The notes under the pieces were generated by a model. That model was not told where the DNA came from. It searched no databases and saw nothing but the letters and a program-made list of their open reading frames with translations. The position numbers were made by a program, and so were the translations under genes. A stretch of 64,000 bases of DNA from Sequoia sempervirens (Eukaryota > Streptophyta > Pinopsida > Cupressales > Cupressaceae). Of the stretch, positions 45,890-57,163 are shown piece after piece. The DNA is taken from assembly GCA_007258455.2 (NCBI GenBank), contig VDFB02254957.1, positions 62,001-126,000 on the forward strand, given 5' to 3'. How positions within the stretch are numbered: position 1 is the first letter of the stretch; every line of letters begins with the position of its first letter.

Positions 45890-46890
45890 AATGACTAAGT
45901 CTGCCAACCATGGGCGCCCCAGGAGAAGATAGTCGCCCATCTTTTTAGGGCATCAGATGATGGAATTAGGGTTTGAGCTTCGAGGAAAAGTTGTTCAGAT
46001 TCTTCCCAACTTCACAGTGAGTCCGACAACGTCATCATCAAATCAGCCAGTCACCCGGAATTCGAAATCAAACAGGGAGGTTTCAACCAGAAGGCAGAAG
46101 GCAAACCATGAAAATCACCGAAAATTTTCTAAGTCTGGAAACTTTGGGCGCCCCAGGTGCCCAAGGGCGCCCAATCTTTTGAGAGGCCTAACTCAGCAGT
46201 TAGGGTTTGCAGATGGGATCAATCTCTTCAAAATTCAGTCAGCTTTGCAATGGATATCTCCATCAGAACATCAGACTGGTCAATCTCCAGAAAATCCAGA
46301 TCAAAGTTGAAGGTATAAGATGAAGATTCAAGTTTGAAGATGAAATCAAGCAGAAAAATGGTTAAGTCTGATGAAAATTGACGCCCCTGTGAAGGATAGG
46401 CGCCCAAGGTTTTGAAGCCTGAAATGATGGATTTTGCAGTTGCAACCACCAAGATCACCTCATCAGATTCAGCCAAGCTATCCAACGAAGCAGTCAGCCA
46501 ACCAATCTGATCAATGTAGCTCCCAGAATCGAGGATTCATCAGAAGATCAAAGGGAAATAGAGAGTGAAAAACACAAAAAAATGGCTAACACTGTAAAGA
46601 TTGGGTGCCCCAGAAGGAGATGGGCACCCATGATTTTGGAGCATCAGATGAAGTTTTTAGCTGAAGCTACCTCCAGGTTGATCTTCTCAGATTCAATCAG
46701 GCTTCGTAATGAAACATCCAGCTCATTCATCGGATCAACCTGGAAGCCAAAGATCAAAATGAAGTAGGGTTTCAAAGATGAGAAAAATTGAAAAACTCAA
46801 AAAGTGACTAAGTCTGGGAGAAGTTGGCGCCTCTAGCCAAGAAGGGTGCCCAAAATACCATGCCTTAGTAAAATTTTCAAATTTTCAAAT
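45890..46890 (+). repeat. Five degenerate tandem units of about 220-233 bp
   Basis: Units start with an 'aa(a/t)gnctaagtctg' word near 45893, 46125, 46358, 46582 and 46802. Each continues with a gc-rich 'ggcgcccc...ggcgccca' block, a 'catcagatgatgga' block and 'agattcag.ca' sequences. They are diverged, so this is an old array. Confidence 0.65.
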
Positions 46891-46989
46891 TGCAAAATGA
46901 AAGATGAATGTCTAAGTTCAATGAACAGGCAGATTTTAGGGTTTTGAAGATAAAAGCGAAAGAAAGCAGAGTTATCTCAAGCCAAAAGG

Positions 46990-46999
46990 CTTATTTAAG
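46990..46999 (+). promoter_or_regulatory. TATA-like box, candidate promoter for the element ORF
   Basis: cttatttaag lies about 750 bp upstream of the ORF start. A matching tttatttaag is retained in the short relative at 34621-34630 even though the ORF is gone there, suggesting a promoter shared by the family. Confidence 0.4.
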
Positions 47000-47149
47000 A
47001 GGCTTTTATCATTCAAAATTCATTATTCTTTGCAAGTGGCATCCAAGTTGAAGAGGAGCAGCAACTTTGAAGTTTTTATTTCAAGATTTCAGAGTTCAAG
47101 GTTGCTAATTTTCAAGAAGTTCTCCATTAATTTTCAGACCAGCAACATA

Positions 47150-47690
47150 TGACCTTTGTTTTTCATGCTTTTTTCATCCAAAACATCAAATTTTTGAAGA
47201 AGAAGGTCAATGTTTTCAATTTTCAGCCATCTGGGTCTTTTCACCTTATCATTCTGAAGAATTTTTGAAGAAATTTCTCAAGTTGCAGCAGCTGCTTTTT
47301 CCTTGCATGTCAGAGAAATCATCAGAGTTTTCAAATTTTGATCATTTGGGTCCTCTTAAAACAATCTTCTGAAGAAAACCCAGATCACAGCTTTTTCAAG
47401 AAAATTTCAGATTCTAGGGTTTTCTTGCTTTTTCAATCAGCCCTCAGTATTTTTCTGATCAACTGGGTTCATTCCAAATCTTCTTCTGAACAAAACCCAA
47501 GTGCCAACTTTTTTCGTGAAAAATTGAAGAAATTAGGGTTTGTTGCTTTTTTTCGGTAAAAACTCAAAATTTTCAAAAACGGACGATCTAGGTTGTCTTG
47601 GAACGAAATTCTGAGCAAAACCCATATCTCAGAAAAGTTTCTAAAAATTTGTCGGTTTGAAGAAGAAAAACCAACATTCTAAAAATAGTA
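47150..47690 (+). repeat. Degenerate tandem array upstream of the ORF
   Basis: About four units of roughly 120-130 bp share 'cttctgaa.aaaaccca', 'tttttcaagaaaattt', and 'agggttt.ttgctttttc' blocks. It is probably an untranslated leader of the ORF transcript. Confidence 0.5.
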
Positions 47691-47750
47691 AGTTGCTCAA
47701 AACTTGTCTAAACCTAGGCGAGTTTACAGTCATTCTTGAAGGCTTTCAAA

Positions 47751-48374
47751 ATGGAATACACTCCCAATGATTTCAAGACCAAATCAGCTCTCTACCATGA
47801 CTTCATCAAAATAGCTGAGACTGACTTGCATCACATCAAGCCGGTGTTCAACCTACATGCTTTGGAGAGCACAGGTAACATTGCAATCAGAAACCTAGGG
47901 AACTCTAGACTACTCGCAGCGGCATCCATTCCTATTTCAGTACAGAGTCTCGAATTTGTAATCGCTTGCATCAAGCATTACAATCCGGCGACACGGGAGA
48001 TTCAATCAGTAGATGGCAGATTGATTTGCAGTTTGAAACGTGACATGATCGAGAAATGCTTCTCAATTCCTCCTTGGCCTGAAAGTGTGACTATTTCTAA
48101 AGGAGAATGTGAAAGGATATGGGAGATGCACAAGGACAAGTACAGTAAGAAGATTGCACAAAAGTGGATGAAGGAAAAACATAAGACTCTGCCAAGTCAC
48201 ATTTCCATGATGTCAGCAAAGTTCGAGAAAACAGCCAATGAGGTTGAAGATTTCCTGAGATCAATTGCAGATGGTGAAGAGATCCTAGAAAAGAAAAACT
48301 TTTCTATTGATAGTATTGATGCACCTGACAGGGACACAGTTTCTAGCTTTTTAACGGATGTGATCGAGATTTAA
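47751..48374 (+). CDS. Unknown ~207-aa protein encoded inside the 4-kb element
   Basis: The start chosen is the Met at 47751 (context caaaATGGa). An in-frame Met 15 bases upstream would give 212 aa. The product is soluble-looking, mixed alpha/beta in composition, without signal peptide, membrane span or zinc motif. Notable segments are DLHHIKPVFNLHALEST, LAAASIPISVQSLEFVIACI, a 'KHYNPATREI.S.DGRLICSL' stretch, and IEKCFSIPPWPE in the middle, then a Lys/Glu-rich helical region and an acidic C-terminus. The 'F...YNP.T..I...DG' pattern followed by a 'F.IP' loop is reminiscent of extra ORFs in some plant retrotransposons, but I cannot name a family. The frame is intact although the surrounding repeats are old. 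Confidence 0.6.
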   Translation: MEYTPNDFKTKSALYHDFIKIAETDLHHIKPVFNLHALESTGNIAIRNLGNSRLLAAASIPISVQSLEFVIACIKHYNPATREIQSVDGRLICSLKRDMIEKCFSIPPWPESVTISKGECERIWEMHKDKYSKKIAQKWMKEKHKTLPSHISMMSAKFEKTANEVEDFLRSIADGEEILEKKNFSIDSIDAPDRDTVSSFLTDVIEI

Positions 48375-48610
48375 AGTAGCTTTCTTCTAGAAGCTTTTTT
48401 TCCGCTTTCTTTCTATTCTTGGAACAATTCTTATTTATTCTTTGAAGAAGAGAAAGAAGATAAAATGTAGTAGTTGGCACTTCTAGCTTTTCCTGCTTTC
48501 TTAGGTGTTAGATGTTATCTTCTTTTAGTTTTAGAAATAAAGCTTGCTTGCTGAGCAAGTCTTAGTTGTAAAAGCAACGAGATTTTAGGGTTCCCTACTC
48601 CTCTGCTTGG

Positions 48611-48620
48611 CTATAAATAA
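48611..48620 (+). promoter_or_regulatory. TATA box downstream of the ORF
   Basis: ctataaataa followed by 'gagcagcc' about 700 bp before the element end. If the element is an LTR, this is a candidate U3/R promoter and the ORF would lie in U3. Confidence 0.4.
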
Positions 48621-49319
48621 GAGCAGCCTTGCTCATTTATTTTCAACCATGCTAGTGATAACAAAACGCTAAGCCTATTCGTGCCTTCTATTTGTTATTT
48701 AGTGTTGTTCAATCGTACTTATGATAGCAAATTGCTGAGTCTCTTTTAGCCAGCAAGTTGTTGTTGTAGTTGCTGTTTATTTTGTGTAAGAACAAGATTG
48801 CAAGTCTCTTTTAGCTGCAAATTCTTGTTCCGTGCATGTGTTTAGTGTAATCTTTGTTCCAGAAATTTGAGAAATAAAGTCTTGAGCCTCTTTTGCCCTG
48901 ATATAATGTCTCAGATTTCTGTTTATTGTGTTATATGATCTTTAATTTCAGCTTGCATTGAAAGTAAGTAGATGTATGTTGGAAGGAGAGATTATCTAAG
49001 TATTTTTTCAGAGAATCAAACTTTGTTCATTTCTAATTCTCTTGCTCTGCGTTTTACTTGAGATATTAGAAACGTCATTAGCGTAGGTTAGTCGTAGTTG
49101 AAGTTCTAAATCAGAAAATCTTAGCTACGGCGTTTGAGTTTTATAAACCTTGTGCTCTAGCTGAACCAAAAAGATAGGCAAATTAGATTTAATTTACTTT
49201 CTTTCACATCATCAGCAAGAGGGAGCTTCCCCTCCTAATTTGAAGAGCAGTTTATCTGTGCATAGCTGTTCGTTTCAAATCCGCATTCCAGAGGTGCGAA
49301 TTTAAACGTCAACAATAAT

Positions 49320-51547
49320 AAAAGATTATTATGAAAAATATTCAAAACTTTTGTTCAAACACCTAGTTTCGCGGACAAAATCCCATGAATTTGTTGGAGA
49401 TCGAAGGATGAAAACCTTGAAGATCTCATGTGCCAAAGGACAAAAACCCTCTTGATGGAAGGGCTGATCTCACCTAGAGATCACATTCAAGCTTTCATGA
49501 TGGCGAATCTTAGTGATAGAGAGTTGGCATGGCATCGTCGTTGTCATAGGTTTCAATATTGTATTTCCAACTTGCAGTTGTTATTTCCATTATTGGTGTA
49601 TATTGTTGTATTTCTAGTTGTTGTGGTCATTGCCTTATTAGTGTTTGTAATGTATTATAGTCCCATCAATTCAATAAATACTCTACAACCTATTTTGTAT
49701 CTTTACAGGCCCTATTTGTAACCTAGGTAATTCACGTTAATGCATAAACCATGTTTTCTGATTTGGGTTTGTGTTAGATTAAACGACTAAATTATATGAA
49801 TCCGAAACCTTTCTATTGGGCTATTAGTATTAATGCGTAAATGATGAGAAAACTAGGGTTTGCAAGATTGGTTAGACATTTAAATCTAAAAGTAGTATTT
49901 AAAGGTGAACCCTACCCACAAATTTAGGGTTTGTATGATGCTAGCTTAAATATTATTAGATCTATCAACTATTTACCCTAAATATTTGGTTGTGACATGA
50001 GAAGGTATATGAGAGAAGTTGATTTAAATAATATTTGTAGAAGGTCTAATAAAATTTTTGTAGCCATATTACTAGGGACATTATAGGTGCAACATGAGAC
50101 CAAAAAGGAGGAGTTGGTGTTGAGGATGAAGGTGCAATAGAGGAAGAGCATTTGTAAGAAAAATCATTGACATGAAAGAATTGGTGGAGATGAGGATTCT
50201 TGATGAACAACAATCTTTGAGTAAGTTAGAACAAGAAGCTAGTGTAGCAATAGATTTTGAGGAGAAACTTGTATAAGAAAGAAAAGTGTAAGAACTGAAG
50301 AGACAATTAATGGAAAAAGGAAAGATGCAAGGAGGGTTTTGATAAATTTCTTGACCGATCACAAAGGTTGTATGGAGAGATGAGGGCAAGGTGTCTAAAA
50401 TAGACATGAATTGAGTTAGTTGGATCAAAGATCCAAACTAAGTGCTCAAGCCCTTATTGGGGACAAAAATGTATGTAGTGCTAGATAATGTTGGTACTTG
50501 GTTATGCTAAAGAATAATCATTTCCAATGTTAAAAAAAGAGGGAGTTGATCACCAATTCAATAATGGACCTAGTCGAATAATGTTAAAGGAAAAAGGAGC
50601 TATTTCAAGATGTGCAAATAGTCATGAACAAGTGAAAGATAACTAAATGTCACTTAGCACCCATGTGCCAAAGATTGTAGGTTCGTTGCCACATCGTAGA
50701 ATACAAAAGATAGGTTTAGTTAAGGGGATGATCCTCATATGCTAGTGATAAAACCCTAGCCATGTAGATTCCTATTTAAATTCCCTTGTATAGGCCATTT
50801 ACTTGGACACACTTCCAGGGGGCACTTTGTGCAGATGACTTGAGAAGAGTGTGGAGCCATCAAAGGCCATGTATTAGTCTTCATAGGCAGAGGGTGGGAT
50901 ATTAACTATTTGTAAATTATAAGTTGAATGGATAGGGGATGAGAATTAAAGTAAGGAATTGGTTGATACTAATCATGAATTGCAATTTTTACTGAAGTAT
51001 ATGATTGAATAGAATTCAATGATGTTGGGTATATGTTCTCATGTCTTGTTTAATGATGTGTTATGATTGACACCAATCTCTACTTATATAGTTGAGTCAA
51101 GCCTTGGATCTTGGTGTTAGAGTGTAATGGTTAGTTGGGATATTTTGCAAGAGAAAACTACTTAGTTGAAAGCAAACTCTATATGATAGGCTTTCTCACA
51201 ACGTGGAGTAGGGCTTGGTGATTGATATTGAAAATAGATAGAACTCTTGTATGACATAGACCACTCCCAAGGTCTTTCTTTTAGTCGTCCTTTAATTATT
51301 CTTGGCCTTAGAGAATAGTTTTCTTTGAAACAAATGAGTAGTTTAACTTTGGTTTCCTGTTTGCACCAAGGTGTAGTTGATATTGAAGTTGGGACATGTC
51401 CAAATGCAACATGAAAATTGTTCCATTATAGATCCATAATTAGTTTTGACATTCTAGGGAACTATTCCTCAACATACATGTTACCATTCCTTATGTATTT
51501 TCCAAGGTTATATGCTATCAAAACAACAATATAATGCTGCAAAAGGG
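49320..51547. other. Non-coding DNA, no gene recognised
   Basis: ORFs at 49428-49721 and 50081-50428 have no recognisable domain. 50100-50340 on the plus strand is rich in Glu/Lys codons and may be a worn coiled-coil gag or NPLF-type relic, but it is full of stops. Confidence 0.35.
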
Positions 51548-53253
51548 TGTCATGTCTTTTTTCCAAGCATAAGTCCCAAGGAGATCCTTAGCTTATTATT
51601 TAATTTTTTGTAGGCTTAATAGGGTGGTGCAAGGGAAATAATTTAATAATTTATCTTGAGTTGTCCAAAAAGTAACTTTATATATATATATATATAAAGA
51701 CAACTTATGTTTTATTATTAAAAATGTTATTTTAAAGAGAGACAAAAGTGTCACTAGGAACGGTGTCCAAAAACAATGTTAATTTAAAGGACATTTTATG
51801 CACTTTTTAAAAATATAGTTTTGGAAGGAATTGGAAAAAATATATTATAATTCCCTTAAGTGCCTAGATGAAAAGGAGATGAGCATTGAAGAGGATTACC
51901 AATTTGAGAATATCAAACCCCATTTTCTCTTGAGATCAAATGCAAGGCATTTTTTTGCTTGAGGATGAAAACCCTTTTTGCAAATGGATTTTAGGATGAA
52001 AACCCTTATATTCATGAGTAGTTCCATCCAAGGATTACCAATGAGCTAATTGTTCCAAAGAAAAAATAGTTTTAGCTGGTTTGGTGTGTTGTGTGAGATT
52101 TTAAATTTTGTTTGGTTTCCAATTTGGTGTTTCTAGATTTCAATGAGTTTGAGAAATTTGTGTCTTTGATATTAGTATTGGGTGGTTTTTGAATATTAGA
52201 TTTACTAGTGTATAGTGTTAAATCTTTAATATTATTTTGGTCCATTCCTTGGTTCGCCACCATTTCTATTTCCCACTCGTACCATCTATATTGATGAGAA
52301 TATATATTAATGTTGTTATTGTTGGCTATATTAAGTTTGAAGCTGCCGCATCTTTCTTAGATCATGAATTTATTGGTATGAAGTTCCATACCTTTGTGAA
52401 AGGTGGTGAACCAAGCATATTTGTAATTTGCTGCCGTACCATACTACAATGATATCGCAACCTTTGAAGCTTCCTATTAATTAATATTGTTGGGCTGTTG
52501 TACTTGTTATGAGGTGCTGCAATTTATTTTAGTGGTTTGTCTCCCCAATTTGATGATTTAATCATCTCCATTGTAGCCGTACAGTTTTGGTATGCTATTA
52601 TTTCAACGAATTGATCTTTTACATTAGATTTTATCATAGTATTTCAGCAGTTTTTCATTATTTGATATCACTACTATTGTTAACAATTCATGGGATTACA
52701 TTTCTCTTGATAACAAACTAAATCTTGAAGGAATTACTTGTAATAACTCCAACATAATCATTTGGTATTTCTTAATGTAATTTTCTATGCGGTTTACCAC
52801 CAGAAATAATATAAATTTTGTAGTTGATTTCATTATTGTAAGTCAGGAAGGCTATGCTGCCATGACAATAGTGAATTAGTTTTTAATTTCTAGCATTTTT
52901 ATTGCTAATGTTAATCTATATGGTTTTATGCTAGATTTAGATCTTGTAATTGTTTTGGAAGGCTTGTCACTAGAACTAGTTCAATCATTTTTAGTATTAA
53001 TTTGTAATTCAATTGGTAGTATTGCTGCCAAAATAAGTATATCTTTAATTCCAAAATTTGTAAGAGTTTGCAATATTGAATTGTTTGGCGTGTCACCAAC
53101 AAGCATCTTGAGTATAATATTATTTTAGCCCCTTTCACCATATGCTCTCACCTTTCCCACATTGGGATCTCAGTGATCAAAAGATGCCAAGGTTTTATGC
53201 TTTGTTTATTGTGAAATTGCAAAATTAGAAAAATTTCAATTCGGGACATTACA
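51548..53253 (+). repeat. 5' LTR of a truncated gypsy element
   Basis: It starts TGTCATGTC and ends cgggacattaca, followed by the primer site TGGTATCAGAGTTGC at 53255. It includes a (TA)n run at 51678-51697. The start is less certain than the end. Confidence 0.6.
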
Positions 53254-53414
53254 GTGGTATCAGAGTTGCTGATCTTGCTATCTTGTAGAGTAATTAATAG
53301 TTGATGTAGTGCACACCATGAGAGTGATAGAGAATGCAAATACTATTAGAGAGAATAAATACTTATACATCAGAACATCAGTGTGAGCACTAGAGTCTAG
53401 AGATAAAAGAGTTT

Positions 53415-54313
53415 ATGATAGAGGGAAGGAACAAGAGAGTCATGACAAATGAAGAGAAAGAAGATGCATGGTTTAATGCCCTTATCCAAGGGCTACAATA
53501 TATGGCAAATGTGATGGCTCAATTGATACATACTGTGCAAAACTTGAATGTTCCTAGGCCTACTCAAAATCAAAATGGTGGAGGGAGTTCTTCAGCGAAT
53601 AATAACAATAGCAACAACAATAAAATTGTTATCAATTCCATTGCTAGATTCTTCCAACCTACTTTCCTACATATGGAAGAAGACGCACCAGTATTGGGAT
53701 TGTAGAATCTGGTTCTAGGTGATACTACTATTTCTTATGTTGTGTATAGGGATCTTCCTATAGAGATTCAAGCATAAATGTCTCTTAAAATTTTTATTAA
53801 TTCGAAGAAGACAAGGAATGGAGCTAAATCTGAACCAATACCTAAGACAAATCAACACAAGATAGATTTGTAACATTCATTGGAGAAGTTGACCCTTTAC
53901 GCTTTTGATGGGTCAAACAAGTGTATAGCTTGTACTTAGGTTCCAAAGTTGGACACTTACCCATCACTCAAACCCATGTTTGAGGAGGAAGCTATCAAGT
54001 TCGCCACTTGTCACCTTGAAGGTATTGCTCATGGGTGGTGGTATTGTAAGTTTGGGTCATAATTTCATCAATACTTATGATGATTTCAATAGGAGATGGA
54101 TTGAGTGGTTTGATAGATAAGACCTTGAAATTCATTTCAAGGAGTTGGACCAACTTAGACAGTATAGTATTGTGGAAAGTGATGTGACTAAATTTCAAAA
54201 GTTGTCCATGATGGTTCTTGATGTCTCTAAAAGGAGGATAACCATGTTTGTAGGTGGTCAATCCAAGCCCCTTAAGGGTTTGGTGAAGGATTTTGATCCA
54301 CCATTATTGTAGG
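53415..54313 (+). pseudogene. Gypsy gag fragment
   Basis: An open frame 53415-53705 gives a gag N-terminus (ANVMAQLIHTVQNLN, then an Asn/Ser-rich tract coded by aataac repeats). After stops, 53890-54300 holds the gag core (TLYAFDGSNKCIACT, PKLDTYPSLKPM, EEAIKFATCHLEGIAHGWWY, DLEIHFKELDQL). It is cut at 54313 by an LTR-like start TGTTGGAACCCC. Protease and pol are absent. Confidence 0.75.
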
Positions 54314-55552
54314 TGTTGGAACCCCATTTTGTTGCGTCTCATTTTTCCTTGTTCTTCTCTATAGTTTGCTCTTTTCCTTTTTCGTTTGCCTACTAATTTT
54401 AGCCAATACGAGAGATTTTAAATGGGTTGTCTTGCTTTGGTTTGTGCCTTTGAGGTTACATCATTAATCCTTCCTTTTGTTTTTATACTTCACCGAGTTC
54501 CCCAAAATTAGAATTCCAAATTTAGCTAAGTAGAAGTGGTTGAAGCTTTCATAGGCACTAGGAACCTTTGGTTCTTGGCTCCTATGGAGCCTCCAACAAC
54601 TTGTTTCCCTTTGTTGGAGCTTTCATAGGCACCAAAAACCAATTGTTCTGGTTCCTATGGAACCTCCGATGGATTTCGTCCCACCCTTGGCAAAAGTTAA
54701 GGTGTTTGGAGGTTCCATGGGAACTAGAAACCATTGGTTCTCGATTTCCACGGAACCCCCAACAAGGGTTCTAAATGTGGAAGGAAAAGGTGGCCGAAGG
54801 TTTCATAGGAACCAGGAACCATTAGTTCCTAGTTCCCATGGAACCCTCAACAAAGGAATGTCTAGAAAGAAAAGTAGAAGTCATCAGAGGTTCTTTTGGT
54901 TTCAAGAACCAAAGGAACCCTTGATAGATTCCCATTACCTCTCCAAGCCCCAATGGCTAGGGTAAAGAGCGGGATGGAAGGAGAGATGAAATGAAGGAAA
55001 GGGAGAATATTTATCGGAGCTTTTGGTGGTTCCTAGAACCATTGGAACCCATGTAGGTTCCCTTTTCCTTCCTCCAGATCAACGCCGATTGCTTGCAAGT
55101 CAACAAGAGTTGGCGCCATGCCATTTTCTACATCGACCTCCTCTATAGAATGATTAAGGCCTGCAACTACCTTTTATTTTGATTTTTGATGCTTTATAAG
55201 GACTTAAAATGAATGTTGGCAAGGATCCATGAACAAAAATGATGCCCATACTTCATTCATTATTTGCAGCCCCTCTTTTTGTCAAAGTGGCACCTCTAAG
55301 ATGCAATTTTAGCAGCTTTCATGGGTGTTTTCACTCATTCTTGCACTCAAACCAACGAATCATCAATGCACAGGTATGGTAGAGGTCAAAAGAATGTTGT
55401 TTCACACCTCTTTGTGGTCAAATTAAGTTTGCAGAACACTTGTTGTCTAGGCATTGGAGGAGCTTGTAGTTAGGGTTTCCTTGTGTGGCATGGCTTTCTA
55501 ACAACTTGTACACCTTCCTATCGTGGATATATTGACCTAGGTTGTGTTTTTT
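54314..55552 (+). repeat. LTR-like block with minisatellite
   Basis: It begins TGTTGGAACCCC immediately after the truncated gag. Its right limit is not defined. At 54545-55060 it carries about six diverged units built on 'ggttcc.atgg(a/g)acc' inverted repeats with 'ctccaac' between them. The start resembles that of the element at 45325 but homology beyond that is not clear. Confidence 0.4.
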
Positions 55553-55721
55553 TTTGGAGGATAACATTTTTTAGGATCAAGGTGGAGTAGTTACATAACC
55601 AACAAAAAAAAGATATTCATAGGAAATCAATCTATTTCATTCACAGTTTACACAATTTTTTTTTGAGAATTTCCATACATGCCATCCCTGTTCTCAATTA
55701 CAATACGAGTATATAAAGTGG
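55553..55721 (-). repeat. Minus-strand LTR piece interrupted by the gypsy element at 55727
   Basis: With 61504-61606 this appears to form one short minus-strand LTR (starting TGTAGTT at 61606, next to the polypurine tract ggggggattga at 61607-61617) that was split by the 55727-61498 insertion. A tatataaag-type box lies at 55710-55718, on the plus strand as written. The outer end near 55553 is approximate. Confidence 0.4.
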
Positions 55722-55726
55722 CCAAC

Positions 55727-57120
55727 TGTAATGTCCCCTTTTTAGCTCTTTTCAGTTCCCTAGTGGTTTAGCCTATTATTTGGCCCTCGTAGGCTAATGG
55801 AGTTGGTTAGAGGGTCTTGTGTGGCAGATACCTGGTTCTTTGGTGGCACTTGGTGGTGTCTATCTTCTCCAGAGCATGGTATTGTTCAGGATTGGCCTTT
55901 AATGGTGTTTTGGGACTTAGTTGTGCACACTTACTATTTATAGTAAGTCGTTTGGTTATTGAAGTCCAGTATTGCTATTTATAGTAAGGAACCTGGACTT
56001 GTTGTGGATGCAGTGTTTGACCTCCGAGTTCAGACAAAATGGCAAAATGATGATTTAAGTGGAATATATATTATTTAATTATTATTAAAGTTAGCTTTAA
56101 TAATAATTAATTATTTAAAGTGTATTATAAAGTTATATTTTAACTTTATGTCAATGGGGCCATTATGACTTAAAAGGTCAATTAATGATGGTTTAAAAGG
56201 AGTGCCCACTTTATGACATATATTAAAGTACATCAAAAAGCAACATCAAATATATTTTAATGACTAAAAGCCATCTTGGGAGTCGTGGTTTTCATGAGAA
56301 GTATAAAAGGCATCCACAAAAGCAATTTGATCCATCTTATGACCATTTTACACTTGGCATTTGGAGAATTTAGCTTTGTGAGGAGAAGGAACCAAGGGTT
56401 TCTGCAATTCCTGCAATTTCTTGACATTGGAGAACGTGGTATCTTCATTATTTAACTTCCTAAGGGTGTGCAATACCATCTTAAGGTTGCATTGTGGATT
56501 GGCTTCATCCAAGGGTCAATACTGAGCAAAAGTGGAGAAGATTATGAAAGGGTTTGAAGAGTTTCACTGAGAAAATCATATATCTTTTGTTGCTGTTCAT
56601 ATCTACAGCTGTGCATTCAAATCTGGGTCGTACCTTTGCTGTTACAGGTCGTACAAATCACTCATTGCTAGCCATACTTCCATTGGTTGGGCGTTTGGAT
56701 CCTTGGTCAAATCGCCTAGTTTTTGGTGCTTCAATCATCCTATCCTTGGGCCTCCAAAGCATTAAGATCATCTGCTGTAAGTTTTTAGTTGGAGGAATCA
56801 ATATTTGAAGTTGATCGATTGCATTAAGGGATTCAACCACAACAGATTGTCATTTCCAGATTTGCTTGTGATTGCAGTATCAATCTCCGGGTATGATTAT
56901 TTTGTAAATCTTCAATAAAGAATTCAATATCAAAAATAGATATCTATTTCCAGATTATCTTTGGCATTGTACATTTGCATTTGTTTGTATATCTCTCTTT
57001 CTTGCATTCATCTGGCATCTTATCAAAAAAACACAAAAAAATTACAAAACATCCAAAACAATAAAAGAAACAGTCAGGCAGTTGTATAAAAATAACTCTG
57101 CAGTCAAGAGGGTTATTATA
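55727..57120 (+). repeat. 5' LTR (1,394 bp)
   Basis: It starts TGTAATGTCCCC and ends gggttattata. TATAAAAGG lies at 56302-56310, conserved at 60675-60683 in the 3' LTR. It contains paired 'ttactatttatagtaa' palindromes at 55930-55990. Confidence 0.9.
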
Positions 57121-57121
57121 G

Positions 57122-57140
57122 TGGTATCAGAGCAAGCATC
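57122..57140 (+). other. Primer-binding site (Met-tRNA)
   Basis: TGGTATCAGAGCAAGCATC directly after the 5' LTR with a one-base gap. Confidence 0.85.
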
Positions 57141-57163
57141 CTACCAACCTGTGAGATTGCAGT

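Larger units (their letters stand above)
45325..49314 (+). mobile_element. 3,990-bp TGTTG...CAACA element with an ORF (giant solo LTR or stand-alone element)
   Basis: It is flanked by the exact duplication ataat (45320-45324 and 49315-49319). It begins TGTTGTACCCC and ends gtcaaca. It holds two degenerate tandem arrays (45890-46890 and 47150-47690), an intact ORF (47751-48374) and two TATA-like boxes (46990 and 48611). No internal direct repeat of its ends, primer site, gag or pol was found. The TG...CA ends, 5-bp TSD, and promoter upstream of a leader fit a very long solo LTR carrying a U3/R-encoded ORF. A 696-bp relative with its own TSD is at 34250-34945. Confidence 0.7.

Noticed and set aside
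49428..49721. 97-codon ORF with membrane-like segment
   Set aside because: The hydrophobic part comes from a gttgtt/attgtt-rich tract; no conserved motif.
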